From: Mesorhizobium caraganae
GTDB taxonomy: Bacteria > Pseudomonadota > Alphaproteobacteria > Rhizobiales > Rhizobiaceae
Direction of reading: 5' to 3'
NCBI RefSeq assembly: GCF_016836705.1
Contig: NZ_JAFCGY010000004.1
Span: 124,001-188,000, forward strand
DNA length: 64,000 bases
Position 1 is the stretch's first letter. Each line of letters starts with the position of its first letter. Below the pieces are notes generated by a model. That model worked only from the letters and a program-made list of their open reading frames with translations, searched no databases and had not been told where the DNA came from. This document shows positions 1 through 9,323 of this stretch, one piece after another. Position numbers and translations under genes: made by a program.

Positions 1-57
1 CAAGGGGCGCATCGTCAGATCGTCCGCATCGTCAAATCACCCTTTGTCCAAGGAAAG

Positions 58-81
58 GCGGCGGCGCCAGAGCGCCGCCGC
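58..81 (-). terminator. GC-rich hairpin after the substrate-binding protein gene
   Basis: A perfect 10-bp GC stem with a four-base loop lies about 20 bases beyond the stop codon of the minus-strand binding-protein gene. On the minus strand it is followed by CTTTCCTT, a weak pyrimidine tract. It may be a terminator, or a 3' stabilising hairpin between the binding-protein gene and further transporter genes off the left edge. An ATG (minus strand, base 12) just beyond it could start the next gene, but only four codons are visible. Confidence 0.4.
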
Positions 82-103
82 ATGATCGTCGAAGGCGCGC
101 CTG

Positions 104-1054
104 TCAGTTCGATACCGCGCTGGTGTCGGCCAGCGTGGCGACATCTGGCGCTTCCTTGATCAGCCCCATCTGCAGGAGCAGTTCGCCGGCGGTCTTGGAA
201 AAGTCTTGGAATTCCTTGGTGAAGAACTGCTTGTTCTCCGCCTTGTCGGCCCACTTCAGATATTTCGCCGAATCCTCGAACTCCTTGGCCGACTGTTTTA
301 CGTCGGCACCCATGATCTCGTAGGATTTCTGCGGGTCGCTCTTGATCAGGTCGAGCGCCTCGAAATAGCTGTCGGCAAGCGCCTTGGCGGCGTCGGGATT
401 GGCGGTGAGGAATTCGGGCGTGCAGCCGACCGTGTCGAGCACCATCGGATAGTCGAGCGTGGTCGCCAAAATATGGCCCTGGTCAGCCTTGTCGCGCACC
501 GCCGAGATAAACGGCTCGTAGGTGACCGCCGCATCGTTCTGGCCGGCGAGGAAGGCTTGTGCGGCCGCATCCGGCTCCAGGTTGACCACGGTGACATCCT
601 TGGTCGACATGCCGTTCTTGTTCAGCACCCAGGCCAGCATGAAGTAAGGAGACGTGCCCGGCGCCGAAGAAGCGACATTCTTGCCCTTGAGGTCAGCGAC
701 GGTCTTGATGTCGTTGCGCACGACAATGCCGTCGGCGCCATAGGATTTGTCGAGCTGGAATATCTGTTTGGTGGTGACGCCGTTGGCGTTCCAGACCAGC
801 CAGGTCTCGACCGTGGTGGCGGCGCATTGCAGGTCGCCGCTGGCAATGGCAAGCGGCCGGCTTGCCTGCGGCACCTTCTTCAAGGTCACGTCGAGGCCAT
901 GCTTCTCGAAGATGCCTGTCTGCTTGGCAAGCGTCAGCGGCGCAAACCCGGTCCAGCCGCTGATGCCGATGGTCACCGACGTGGCGGCCTTGGCCGGAGC
1001 GGACAATCCCGCTGCAAGCGCCAATGCCGCGGCAAAGACGATGGTCCTGTTCAT
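104..1054 (-). CDS. ABC transporter substrate-binding protein, NMT1/TauA-like
   Basis: This is a 316-residue periplasmic binding protein of the nitrate/sulfonate/taurine (NMT1/SsuA-like) type. The first 23 residues form a Sec signal peptide ending in APAKA, and the mature protein begins with the family-typical strand TSVTIGISGWTGFAPLTLAK. A full two-lobe domain follows at the usual length. No permease or ATPase is inside the window; they would lie beyond the left edge in the same direction, and a GC hairpin separates them. The substrate cannot be read from the sequence. Binding proteins of this family serve sulfonates, nitrate, pyrimidine precursors or urea-type compounds. It is not closely similar to the second NMT1-type protein at 37436-38440, so the two probably serve different imports. 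Confidence 0.85.
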   Translation of the reverse strand: MNRTIVFAAALALAAGLSAPAKAATSVTIGISGWTGFAPLTLAKQTGIFEKHGLDVTLKKVPQASRPLAIASGDLQCAATTVETWLVWNANGVTTKQIFQLDKSYGADGIVVRNDIKTVADLKGKNVASSAPGTSPYFMLAWVLNKNGMSTKDVTVVNLEPDAAAQAFLAGQNDAAVTYEPFISAVRDKADQGHILATTLDYPMVLDTVGCTPEFLTANPDAAKALADSYFEALDLIKSDPQKSYEIMGADVKQSAKEFEDSAKYLKWADKAENKQFFTKEFQDFSKTAGELLLQMGLIKEAPDVATLADTSAVSN

Positions 1055-1151
1055 GTCAGTTCCCCTTGTTTTTTCGGATGGGGAATTGTGTCACAGACGC
1101 CCATGGGCTTGTCAACGAAACTGATGCTGCATTCCGGCATGGGCCAAAGGT

Positions 1152-2000
1152 CTAATGCGCGTCGAACATCCAACTGCGGTCGCGCCACATTTTTTCGCCG
1201 ACCTGGCAGTCAGTCGGCCGGTCCTGCGCCAACACCACCGGCGGATGAGTGGCTTCCTCCCGAGCCCATTGCGGCGAAGCGGGGCCGGCAAGCTCCAGCA
1301 CCAGTTTGCGGCGAATGGCTTCGGGAAACTGCGTCCAGTCATTGACCGGGATCATGAAGGATCCGGGCCCGCCGATAACGCAGTCGCTATAATAGCGATC
1401 GAGATTGTTGACGTCGTAGGCGCCGCCAAACCCGCCGTCGCGCGTCATCAGCGGCAGGCCGTTAATGATGATGCCTTGCTTGACCACCGCGTCTCGGGCG
1501 ATGTCGACGGGTTCACCCTGGTTGTTGGGGCCATCACCGGAAATATCGATGACGCGCTTCGTTCCCTGAAAACCGCTTTCGGCAAAAAGGTCGCTGCCGA
1601 ATTCCAGCGCACCCGAAATCGAAGTGCGCCGGGCGCTGGCCGGCGGATGGGCGGAAAGCTGCGCCGCCACCCGCTCGGCGTCGGCCCGGCTGGCGATCAC
1701 CGTCCACGGCACGACGACCTGTTGCGTGGTCGCTCCCGCCCATTCGACATAGGTGACGGCAACCTTGCCATAGGCGCCGTCGGCAATGGCCTGCAGCACA
1801 TTGTCGTGCGTCAGCGCAGCCGCATAGCCGTGACGCTGAATTTCGAGTTCACCCGGCGACATGGACAATGACACATCGACAGCCAGCACCAGTTCGACAT
1901 CGACCGGCTCGGCGGCCTCAATCGGTGGTGTCAGCCAAACCACCAGCGCCAGCCCGGCGCTGCCTGAAAGGAGATGTCGTGCGCGCGAAAATGCAGACAT
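1152..2000 (-). CDS. secreted VWA-fold protein, DUF1194 family
   Basis: This encodes 282 residues from the ATG at 2000, giving a hydrophobic N-terminal signal segment that ends near EAAEP. An alternative TTG start at 2033 would add 11 residues and bury the signal. After the signal the protein shows a von Willebrand A-like fold with the MIDAS motif DVSLS in LAVDVSLSMSPGE and the strand VIDISGDGPNN, characteristic of DUF1194 proteins. Members are exported and of unknown function. It stands alone between the binding-protein gene and a terminator hairpin. Length and motif support the family; the biological role is unknown. Confidence 0.8.
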   Translation of the reverse strand: MSAFSRARHLLSGSAGLALVVWLTPPIEAAEPVDVELVLAVDVSLSMSPGELEIQRHGYAAALTHDNVLQAIADGAYGKVAVTYVEWAGATTQQVVVPWTVIASRADAERVAAQLSAHPPASARRTSISGALEFGSDLFAESGFQGTKRVIDISGDGPNNQGEPVDIARDAVVKQGIIINGLPLMTRDGGFGGAYDVNNLDRYYSDCVIGGPGSFMIPVNDWTQFPEAIRRKLVLELAGPASPQWAREEATHPPVVLAQDRPTDCQVGEKMWRDRSWMFDAH

Positions 2001-2037
2001 GCCGCAAGGTAAGCGAGAATCAGCGGCTGACAAAGGG

Positions 2038-2064
2038 AAAAGCCCGGCTATGAGCCGGGCTTTG
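2038..2064 (-). terminator. Rho-independent terminator
   Basis: AGCCCGGCT and AGCCGGGCT form a 9-bp stem (2041-2049 with 2053-2061) around an ATG loop. On the minus strand the stem runs into TTTT. It lies 34 bases past the stop of the dimethylglycine-dehydrogenase-like gene at 2095 and most likely ends that transcript. Confidence 0.7.
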
Positions 2065-2094
2065 CATTCATACTTCCGCGATTGCGGCGTCCGC

Positions 2095-4656
2095 TCAACT
2101 TCTTGGCTTCAAATTCTCCGGATCGTAGAGCGGCTTGTAGCCGACACCAGCAACCTCGACGGGATAGGTCTCGCCAAAATACTCGACACTGAGCTTACGG
2201 CCTTCCTGGGCATGGGCCCAGGGCAGATAGGCGAGCGCGATGTTCTTGCCGATGGTCGGGCCATAGGCCACGGAGGTGGTGAAGGAGCGGCGGCCGAGTT
2301 CATCGACCAGCGTCTCGCCGGTCTTCGGATCCATCACCGGCATGGTGCCGACGGGATAGCGGGCGACGCCTTTCGAATCGACGTTCTCGGTCATCACCAG
2401 CGTGCACAGGATCGCCGGCTGGTGCTCACGGGCACGGTACTCCACGTGCTTCGCCTTGCCGCAAAAATCGTTCTCCTTGACCTTTGGACGCGCGAGATCG
2501 GCTTCGAGCAGATTGTACTCGGTCAGAAGGTCGGCGTTCTGCAGGCGCAGGCTCTTTTCCATGCGCCGTGTGTTGGCGTAGGTCTCGACGCCGAACGGCA
2601 TCACGCCGGTCGAGCGCAGGGCGTCCCAGACGGCGAGACCGTCCTCGTAGCGCATATGCAATTCCCAACCCTGCTCGCCGACATAGGAGATGCGAAAGGC
2701 GGTGACGTCCTTGCCGCCGATCCTGACCGGCTTGATCGCCGCGAACGGGAAATTCTCGAGCGACAGGCCGTCCGGATTTTCGACCACCTTCTGCAGCGTC
2801 GTGCGGGCGTTCGGACCCCAGATGCCGATGGTGACAAACTTCTCCGTCACGTCGGTGATGGTGACATCAAAACCTTTGTCCTGCGCGGTGCGCTGCATGT
2901 AGCGGAAGTCGCGCGGGCCGGCGTCGGCGCCGTCGATCAGACGGCAGCGGTCGGCCATGCGGATGACGGTAAAGTCGGCGCGCACCATGCCTTCCTCGTC
3001 GAGGAAGTGGGTGTAGATGCCCTTGCCGATGTTGTTGTCGCCGCCGATCTTGGCCGCGCACAGCCATTCCAGCAGCGCGACATGATCGGGACCCTCGATG
3101 TCATACATCGAGAAATGCGACAGGTTGACGATGCCGCAATCCTCGCTCATCGCCAGGTGCTCGGCATTGGAGACGCGCCAGAAATGGCGGTTGTCCCACT
3201 CGTTCTCGCGCACGGGAACCCGGTTGCCATACTTCTCCAGCAGATGCTCGTTGGCGGCGTAGCCATGCGCGCGCTCCCAGCCGCCCAGCTCCATGAAGTA
3301 GCCGCCGAGCTCCTTCTCGCGCTCCCAGAACGGCGAGCGGCGGATGTTGCGGCCCTTGGAGAACGGCTCGCGCGGATGCACCGCCGGATTGTAGACCTTC
3401 ATCGCCGTCTCGGTGCAGCGATCCCAGATGAACTGCTCCTTGGTCTGGTGCGGGTAGAAACGCGCATAGTCGATGGCATGATGGTCGATCGAAGTGCGGC
3501 CGTCGGTCATCCAGTCGGCCATCAGCTTGCCCATGCCGGGCCCGTCCTTGACCCAGATGGCGACGGCATACCACAGGCCCCTCACCTTCTGGCTCTCGCC
3601 CATCGACGGGCCGCCATCGGCGGTCACCTGCAAGAGGCCGTTGAAGGAATGGCTTTCATTGTAGCCGAGTTCGCCGAGGATCGGCGTCAGCTCCATGGCG
3701 CGCTCCAGCGGCGCCAGGATCTGCTCCATGTCGAGGTCGCGCTGCGACGGCGACAGCCGTGCCTGGTCCTTTTCCAGGAGGTCGCGCGGATGGCAGAGGC
3801 GCGGATTGGTCTCTTCGTAGTAGCCCCATTCGATCTGGCCGCCCTCGGCCGTCTTGGGATCGCCGGTGTCGCGCATATAGGCCGAATTGCCCTGGTCGCG
3901 CAGCAGCGGCCAGCCGATCTCCTTGCCGGTGCCGGCGAACTCATTGTAGGGACCGAAGAAGGTCAACGGGTGGTCGATCGGCATCACCGGCAGGTCTTCG
4001 CCGACCATCTCGGCGATCAGCCGGCCCCAGATACCGGCGCAGACCACGACATAGTCGGCCATGATGGTGCCACGGTCGGTGACGACGCCCTTGATACGGC
4101 CCTCTTCGACGATGAGGGATTTGGCCGGCGTGTTGGCGAAGGATTTGAGTTTCCCCGACGCTTCCGCCTGGTCGACCAGCTTGCCGGCGACCGTCTGCGA
4201 GCGCGGAATGACGAGGCCGGCATCCGGATCCCACAGGCCGCCCTGCACCATGGACTCTTCGATCAGCGGGAATTTTTCCTTGATCTCGGCCGGCTCGATA
4301 AGCCGGGCACGGGTGCCGAAGGATTTGGCCGAGGCGATCTTGCGCTTGATCTCGTCCATGCGACTGTCGTCGCCGACGCGGGCGACTTCAAGGCCGCCGA
4401 TGCGCGCGTAATGGCCCATCTTCTCGTAGAAATCGATGGAATAGAGCGTCGTCCAGCAGGACAGGAAATCATGGCTCGTCGTGTAGCAGAAGTCCGAGGC
4501 ATGCGCGGTCGAGCCGATATCGGTCGGGATGCCCGACTTGTCGATGCCGACAATGTCGGTCCAGCCGCGTTCGATCAGGTGATGGGCGATCGATGCGCCG
4601 ACAATACCACCCAGGCCGACGATGACGACCTTCGCCTGTTTCGGAAACTCTGCCAT
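2095..4656 (-). CDS. FAD/GcvT fusion oxidoreductase, dimethylglycine dehydrogenase-like (paralog 1)
   Basis: This is an 853-residue protein from the ATG at 4656 (the reading frame stays open upstream to 4713). The N-terminal half is a DAO-type FAD domain with a slightly altered dinucleotide motif (VIVGLGGIVG, residues 11-20). A histidine at position 52 sits in GSTAHASDF, where dimethylglycine and sarcosine dehydrogenases carry the flavin-linked His of TWHAAG. The C-terminal half is a GcvT-like aminomethyltransferase domain (YVGEQGWELHM, then a barrel domain), which hands the oxidised methyl group to tetrahydrofolate. The divergent STAHASDF motif and insertions separate it from the two paralogs at 24311 and 28838, so its substrate is probably a different N-methylated amine. 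It stands alone, 155 bases after the FkbM gene, with its own terminator. Confidence 0.85.
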   Translation of the reverse strand: MAEFPKQAKVVIVGLGGIVGASIAHHLIERGWTDIVGIDKSGIPTDIGSTAHASDFCYTTSHDFLSCWTTLYSIDFYEKMGHYARIGGLEVARVGDDSRMDEIKRKIASAKSFGTRARLIEPAEIKEKFPLIEESMVQGGLWDPDAGLVIPRSQTVAGKLVDQAEASGKLKSFANTPAKSLIVEEGRIKGVVTDRGTIMADYVVVCAGIWGRLIAEMVGEDLPVMPIDHPLTFFGPYNEFAGTGKEIGWPLLRDQGNSAYMRDTGDPKTAEGGQIEWGYYEETNPRLCHPRDLLEKDQARLSPSQRDLDMEQILAPLERAMELTPILGELGYNESHSFNGLLQVTADGGPSMGESQKVRGLWYAVAIWVKDGPGMGKLMADWMTDGRTSIDHHAIDYARFYPHQTKEQFIWDRCTETAMKVYNPAVHPREPFSKGRNIRRSPFWEREKELGGYFMELGGWERAHGYAANEHLLEKYGNRVPVRENEWDNRHFWRVSNAEHLAMSEDCGIVNLSHFSMYDIEGPDHVALLEWLCAAKIGGDNNIGKGIYTHFLDEEGMVRADFTVIRMADRCRLIDGADAGPRDFRYMQRTAQDKGFDVTITDVTEKFVTIGIWGPNARTTLQKVVENPDGLSLENFPFAAIKPVRIGGKDVTAFRISYVGEQGWELHMRYEDGLAVWDALRSTGVMPFGVETYANTRRMEKSLRLQNADLLTEYNLLEADLARPKVKENDFCGKAKHVEYRAREHQPAILCTLVMTENVDSKGVARYPVGTMPVMDPKTGETLVDELGRRSFTTSVAYGPTIGKNIALAYLPWAHAQEGRKLSVEYFGETYPVEVAGVGYKPLYDPENLKPRS

Positions 4657-4810
4657 TGCCCGCGACTCCAAGGGGATAAAGCCGGCGCGTCCGCGCCCGT
4701 TCGAATGGCGCACAATATGCAGACGACGCGGATGGAGCTACCGCCTGTTTGCGACACGTCGCAGATGCGGCGCGACCAGCGCGCCGACGTGTCGTCAGTG
4801 GCGATCCGTC

Positions 4811-5569
4811 TCAGGCGAAGGCCCAGATGTCCTCTGCCTGGAAGCCGACCTGATAGCCCGCGGTCTTCAGCTTGACCACGACCTGGCCGATTTCCGGGGC
4901 GGGCAGCGCGCCGACCTCGACCTTGATCATGCCGGGACGATAGCGCTTGAGGTCGAGCTGCTCGAAGACGATCCAGTCGGCGCCCTCGCAATCGACTAGG
5001 AAAGCGTCGATATGCGTGATGCCGTTGCGGTCGAGCAGCGTCTGCAGCGTTTCAGACGGCACCTCGATATCCCTGAGGTGCGGGGCGAATTTGTTGAAAT
5101 TGGCATCGGCCTCGCCCCAAGCATTCTTGCCCGACATCAGATTGGTGTCGGTGACCGACGAGCAGCCGATGAACTCGATCGGCAGCGTGCCGGCCTCGAG
5201 CGCTGCGGCATCGAACGTGTGGACCGTGATCGTGCCCTTGGCTTTTGTCACGGCCACCGGCTCGATGATGAAGCGTTCCGTGTCGGGGTAGTTGGCGCGC
5301 AGCCGTTTCTGATTGTACGGGATCGGCTCGACAAGCACGGCCCGCGCCTGCGGAATACGATGCAGCCATGGGGTGACGTCGTCGAACAACGCGCCGTCGC
5401 AGGCACCGACATTGACCATCTGGAACGGTTGCCCGCCGCCGCTAAAGCGCGCCTTCAGCGCCGCCTTGGCCAGGAATTTCGTGCCGCGCAGCGACGGTCC
5501 GCGATCGAGCAGGCCGGCGGGCAGGCCGAGCGAAAGGGCAATGCGAGCCAGGCCGGATACAGAACTCAA
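4811..5569 (-). CDS. FkbM-family methyltransferase
   Basis: This is a 252-residue soluble protein with an SAM-binding Rossmann core: MVNVGACDGALFDD (motif I), VLVEPIPYNQKRLRANYP after it, and IDAFLVDCEGADWIVFEQLD near the C-terminus. These match the FkbM methyltransferase family, which O-methylates sugars and small molecules. It starts at a TTG that overlaps the TGA of the upstream membrane-protein gene (TTGA) and has AGGAG seven bases before it, so translation is probably coupled. As the last gene of a glycan-type locus, it plausibly methylates a sugar hydroxyl of the product. Confidence 0.8.
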   Translation of the reverse strand: MSSVSGLARIALSLGLPAGLLDRGPSLRGTKFLAKAALKARFSGGGQPFQMVNVGACDGALFDDVTPWLHRIPQARAVLVEPIPYNQKRLRANYPDTERFIIEPVAVTKAKGTITVHTFDAAALEAGTLPIEFIGCSSVTDTNLMSGKNAWGEADANFNKFAPHLRDIEVPSETLQTLLDRNGITHIDAFLVDCEGADWIVFEQLDLKRYRPGMIKVEVGALPAPEIGQVVVKLKTAGYQVGFQAEDIWAFA

Positions 5570-6801
5570 GGCTTATCTCCTGGTATGAGCTGCAAGGCGA
5601 TGGGCCGCCTTCCACCTAGGCTTGCCGACGTCCACAGTGCCATGACCGGCCCCACCAGCAGCAGGAACGGCGGCAAAAGGTTGGGGAAATAGATGCGGGT
5701 ATCGTGGATCGGGAAGACGGTGAATTTGGCCAGCACGCCGAGCACAAGTGCTGCCAGCAGAATGCCGGCGCGGCGATCGAGCCTAAAGCCGGCGCGGCTG
5801 AGCGCAAACCACCCGGCCAGCGCGAGCACTGAGACGCCGACCCAGCTGTTGAGCTCAATGGCGCGAAGGAAGGACGCGGCGAACGCCTTGAGATACGCGC
5901 CAACCGAAAACGGCGGCTCGAAACCATCCATATTGTAGTGCTGCTCGATGCTGGAGAACCACAGATGCGGCCACCAGCCGGGATGTTGCGCCCAGTGCGA
6001 GATGGCGAAATAGGCGACGAAGGAAGCGGCAAAGCCGGCCAGCGCCCCCCATGCCCGCTGCCGGAAAACCAGCAGCAACACGGCGAAAATGGCAAGGAAA
6101 ACAATATTGTCCGGCCGCGCCATGAAGGCGAGGAAGAGCAGGATTGCAGTCGCTGCTTCGCGGCCGCGCACATAGGCGAGCAGACCGCCGAGGAACAGCG
6201 CCGAGCACAACAGATCCGGCGTCGAGGCGCGTGCCGCGTCGCCGAAATCGGACATGATCAGCACTGCGCCGACCACGGGCGCCAGCGCCAGCGCGCCTTC
6301 GGTTCGCAGCCACAGCAGTGTGATCATCCCGAACAGCAGCACCGAGACCACCTGCAGCACCCGCATCGCCTCGACCGGCGACATTACCGCGCTCATCGTC
6401 GACAGCATTTCGGCGTAGAGGAACTTGATCCGGTACATGCCAAGCAGCGAGTGGAAGTCAGCGGCATTTTCAGCCATATGGCTGCGGAAGCCGCCACCAT
6501 CATCGGTCAGCGCCTTGTAGTCAGCGGCCGACACACCGGCCTGGACCGTGCTGTAGGCATAATCATGCAGCGCCTGCGCATCGGTGTACGTGCCCTCCTC
6601 GGCAACGGCGAGATAGGGCAGCATGTCCCAATTTGCGTCGGGCATCGTCCAGGCGGTGAAGGCCGTGAGCAGGATGTAGAGCGAAAACGCGATCGCGCCG
6701 ATCGGCGCCGCCCATCGCGCATAAGTCCCCTCGCCCCACGCGAGAGCGGCAGCGGTCAGCCGGTCGAGTGTGCTTTGCGCGGCGGGAGGCTTGCTCAGCA
6801 T
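5566..6801 (-). CDS. polytopic membrane protein, candidate GT-C type glycosyltransferase
   Basis: This encodes 411 residues with roughly ten hydrophobic segments. The first (near residues 22-42) is followed by the periplasmic loop motif DANWDMLPYLAVAEEG, an acidic loop after the first helix as in GT-C polyprenyl-phosphate-sugar transferases. No database name can be given from the sequence alone. It lies 15 bases downstream of the aminotransferase and overlaps the FkbM gene by 4 bases, so it belongs to the same operon. In context it would transfer a lipid-linked sugar made by the UbiA/DprE1-like genes upstream. The membrane topology is clear; the enzymatic role is inference. Confidence 0.6.
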   Translation of the reverse strand: MLSKPPAAQSTLDRLTAAALAWGEGTYARWAAPIGAIAFSLYILLTAFTAWTMPDANWDMLPYLAVAEEGTYTDAQALHDYAYSTVQAGVSAADYKALTDDGGGFRSHMAENAADFHSLLGMYRIKFLYAEMLSTMSAVMSPVEAMRVLQVVSVLLFGMITLLWLRTEGALALAPVVGAVLIMSDFGDAARASTPDLLCSALFLGGLLAYVRGREAATAILLFLAFMARPDNIVFLAIFAVLLLVFRQRAWGALAGFAASFVAYFAISHWAQHPGWWPHLWFSSIEQHYNMDGFEPPFSVGAYLKAFAASFLRAIELNSWVGVSVLALAGWFALSRAGFRLDRRAGILLAALVLGVLAKFTVFPIHDTRIYFPNLLPPFLLLVGPVMALWTSASLGGRRPIALQLIPGDKP

Positions 6802-6816
6802 TGTCAGGCTCGGGAC

Positions 6817-8289
6817 TTAACGGACTTGGCTTTTGACGAAATCCTTCACGATCGACACGATGCCTCGCGACAACAGGCTGTCGAAGGCATCGACGAAACG
6901 ATCGACATGCTCGCGCTGGCAGATCAGTGGCGGCTCGAGACGGATGACGTTGCGGTTGTATTCGGTGAAGGCGACGAGCACGTCATAGTCGCGCAACAAA
7001 AGCGCGCCGACGAAACCCGACAGCGAACCCTTCAGCTTGTCGTCGAGCACGCTGACGATCGGCCGCAGCACCATCGGCAAGGTCTGCGAGAAATCGTGGA
7101 ACTCGAGCCCGACCATGAAGCCCTTGCCGCGCACATCCTTGATGATCTTCGGATATTTTTCCTTCAACGCCTGCAGACGCCGCAGCAAGTAATCGCCGGT
7201 TGAGGCGGCGTTGTCGATCAGCCCCTCGTCATAGAGTACGTTGATGCCCTCGATCGCCGTGATGCAGGCCTCGCCCATGCCGCCGAAGGTGGCCATGGCA
7301 TGGATCATCGCCGTCTTCGGCGTGCCATAGGCCTTCATATAGACCTCGCGCCGCGCGATCATAGCGCCGACCGCCGCCTTGCCGGCGCCGAGCGACTTGG
7401 CCAGCGCGGTCACATCAGGCACGACGCCGTAATGCTCGAAAGCATAGAAGCGGCCGGAGCGGCCATAGCCGCATTGCACTTCGTCGGCCACCCACAGCAC
7501 GCCATACTGGTCGCAAAGCGCGCGCAGCTTCTGCCAGTATTCGGCAGGTGCCTGGATGATGCCGCCGCCGCCCTGGATGGTTTCCAGCACGATGACACCG
7601 ACCTCCGGATCGGAGCGGAACAGGCGCTCGACCGCGTCGATATCGGCGAACGGGATGCGCACCGTGTTCTCCGCCATCTTGAAGTCGGCGCGGTAGAGTT
7701 GGCCGTCGGTGATGCCGAGCACGCCCTTGGTCTTGCCGTGGAAGGAGTTCTCGGCATAGACGATTTTCGGACGCTTCGGGCCGGCGGCACGCTCGGCGAG
7801 CTTCACCGCTGCTTCCATAGCCTCCGAGCCGGACGAGCCCAAAAACACCATGTCGAGATCGCCGGGCGAGCATTTGGCGATGTTGTGCGCGAGTGCGGCC
7901 GCATATTGCGACATGAAGGCGATGGCGATTTCCTGGCGCTTTTCCTCCTGGAATTTGCGGCGGGCCTCCAGGATGCGCGGATGGTTGTGGCCGAAGGCGA
8001 GCGAACCGAAGCCGCCGAAGAAGTCGAGAATCTTGCGGCCGTTCTGGTCGATATAGAACATGCCTTCGGCCCGTTCGATCTTGATCTTGTGGAAGCCGAG
8101 CAGCTTCATGAAATGCAGCTGGCCCGGGTTGAGATGCGCCTTGAACAGGTCGGTCATGCGCGCGACATCCATCGACTTCGCCTGCTCGACGCTGATCAGA
8201 TCGGGCTTGGCAATAGTGGTGGGCGACAGCGCCGGCGCACTGACCATGGTGCGCGCGTTCGTCTGCTCAGGCTTGGCCATGACGGTCAT
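6817..8289 (-). CDS. class III PLP-dependent aminotransferase
   Basis: This is a 490-residue protein from the ATG at 8289, which has AGGAG nine bases upstream. It has the fold-type I, class III (ornithine/4-aminobutyrate) pattern: FFGGFGSLAFGHNHPRI, the PLP phosphate-binding GSSGSEAMEAAVKLA, VLWVADEVQCGYGRSGRF, and the PLP lysine near residue 298 in TALAKSLGAGK. The family moves amino groups from amino acids or amines to 2-oxo acids or aldehydes. Its position between a nucleotide-sugar-type epimerase and a membrane glycosyltransferase suggests an amino-sugar or amine-decoration step, but the sequence is closer to acetylornithine/diaminobutyrate enzymes than to sugar aminotransferases, so the substrate is open. 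Confidence 0.8.
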   Translation of the reverse strand: MTVMAKPEQTNARTMVSAPALSPTTIAKPDLISVEQAKSMDVARMTDLFKAHLNPGQLHFMKLLGFHKIKIERAEGMFYIDQNGRKILDFFGGFGSLAFGHNHPRILEARRKFQEEKRQEIAIAFMSQYAAALAHNIAKCSPGDLDMVFLGSSGSEAMEAAVKLAERAAGPKRPKIVYAENSFHGKTKGVLGITDGQLYRADFKMAENTVRIPFADIDAVERLFRSDPEVGVIVLETIQGGGGIIQAPAEYWQKLRALCDQYGVLWVADEVQCGYGRSGRFYAFEHYGVVPDVTALAKSLGAGKAAVGAMIARREVYMKAYGTPKTAMIHAMATFGGMGEACITAIEGINVLYDEGLIDNAASTGDYLLRRLQALKEKYPKIIKDVRGKGFMVGLEFHDFSQTLPMVLRPIVSVLDDKLKGSLSGFVGALLLRDYDVLVAFTEYNRNVIRLEPPLICQREHVDRFVDAFDSLLSRGIVSIVKDFVKSQVR

Positions 8290-8315
8290 CTCGGAGTTCT
8301 CCTGGTCGTCCCATT

Positions 8316-9323
8316 CTATTCGGCAGGGACATGATTGGCGTTGACGGCAAGGCCGTCCTTCTTGGCGCGGTATTCGCTGTAGGCGGCGATCAGCATGTCC
8401 TCGTCGCGATATTGCGGCACCCAGCCGAGCTGGCGCTCGGCCTTGGACACGTCGAGAACGCACTCCTCATCGGCGATCAGATATTGTTCGGGATCCATGA
8501 TCGGCATGTTCATGAGATCGAGCAGGTCGAGCGTGCGCTTGACCGCCCAGCCCGGCGTCGGGATCAGCAGTGATTTCGACCCGGCGTGCTTGATCAGGTC
8601 GCCGAGCAGTTTCCGAACCGGCGGCGGATTGAGCGAGCCCAGATTATAGGCCTCGTTGGGCACCCCGGCCTTCCAGGCCGCACGGGCGGCTTCCGCACAA
8701 TCGAAAACAGAAATGAACTGATAGGGGTTCTTGCCCGAACCGATCATCGGCACCGGAAGGTTCCAGTCGATCAGCTTGAACAGCTTTTCCAATATGCCGA
8801 GCCGGCCGGGGCCGATGATCAGGCGCGGCCGGAACAGCGAGATCGACATGCCGCGTTTGCGCCATTCGGCGGCGAGCTCTTCTGTCTTCTGCTTCGACCA
8901 GCCATATTCGCCGAGCGGCGCGACCGGATGCTCCTCGGTCATCGGCTGGGTCACCGTGTGGCCGTAGATCATGTCGGTGGTGTAGTGGACGAGCTTGGGC
9001 GCGCCGGCTTTGCCCATGGCCTGCATGATGTGTTCGGTGCCGTGGAAATTCACCGGGAAGAAGAAGTCGTGGCGCTTGGCGCGCACCTGGATCGGCGACA
9101 GCATCTTGGCCGACAGATTGTAGACCATGTCGTCGGCCTTCAATCCGACCTTGGCCACCGAGGCTGGATCGGTGACATCGCAGGTGACGAAGCGAACCGA
9201 ACGATAATGCGGCAGGTCGCTCTTGACGATGTCGGCAACAACAACCTCGTCACCGTCGGCCACAAGCTTCGGGGCAAGATGACGGCCGACGAAGCCGTCA
9301 CCGCCGAAAATTATATGTCTCAT
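8316..9323 (-). CDS. NAD-dependent epimerase/dehydratase (extended SDR)
   Basis: This 335-residue protein opens with the Rossmann motif IIFGGDGFVGRHLAP (GxxGxxG) and carries the extended-SDR catalytic YxxxK in EYGWSKQKTEE, with HYTTDMIYG supplying the serine/threonine position. It belongs to the nucleotide-sugar epimerase/dehydratase/reductase group. Its start overlaps the stop of the small SMR-type gene (ATGA), and the aminotransferase follows after 26 bases. In a DprE1/UbiA locus it could act in place of the DprE2 reductase or on a nucleotide sugar; the sequence does not discriminate. Confidence 0.8.
   Translation of the reverse strand: MRHIIFGGDGFVGRHLAPKLVADGDEVVVADIVKSDLPHYRSVRFVTCDVTDPASVAKVGLKADDMVYNLSAKMLSPIQVRAKRHDFFFPVNFHGTEHIMQAMGKAGAPKLVHYTTDMIYGHTVTQPMTEEHPVAPLGEYGWSKQKTEELAAEWRKRGMSISLFRPRLIIGPGRLGILEKLFKLIDWNLPVPMIGSGKNPYQFISVFDCAEAARAAWKAGVPNEAYNLGSLNPPPVRKLLGDLIKHAGSKSLLIPTPGWAVKRTLDLLDLMNMPIMDPEQYLIADEECVLDVSKAERQLGWVPQYRDEDMLIAAYSEYRAKKDGLAVNANHVPAE

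Noticed and set aside
1..12. Start of another transporter gene at the left edge (ATG at base 12, minus strand)
   Set aside because: Only four codons are visible, too little to support a gene call.
1861..4875. Open frame of 1004 codons on the plus strand opposite the first dimethylglycine-dehydrogenase-like gene
   Set aside because: It mirrors the codon bias of the real gene on the other strand, has Arg/His/Asp-rich low-complexity composition and matches no family pattern.
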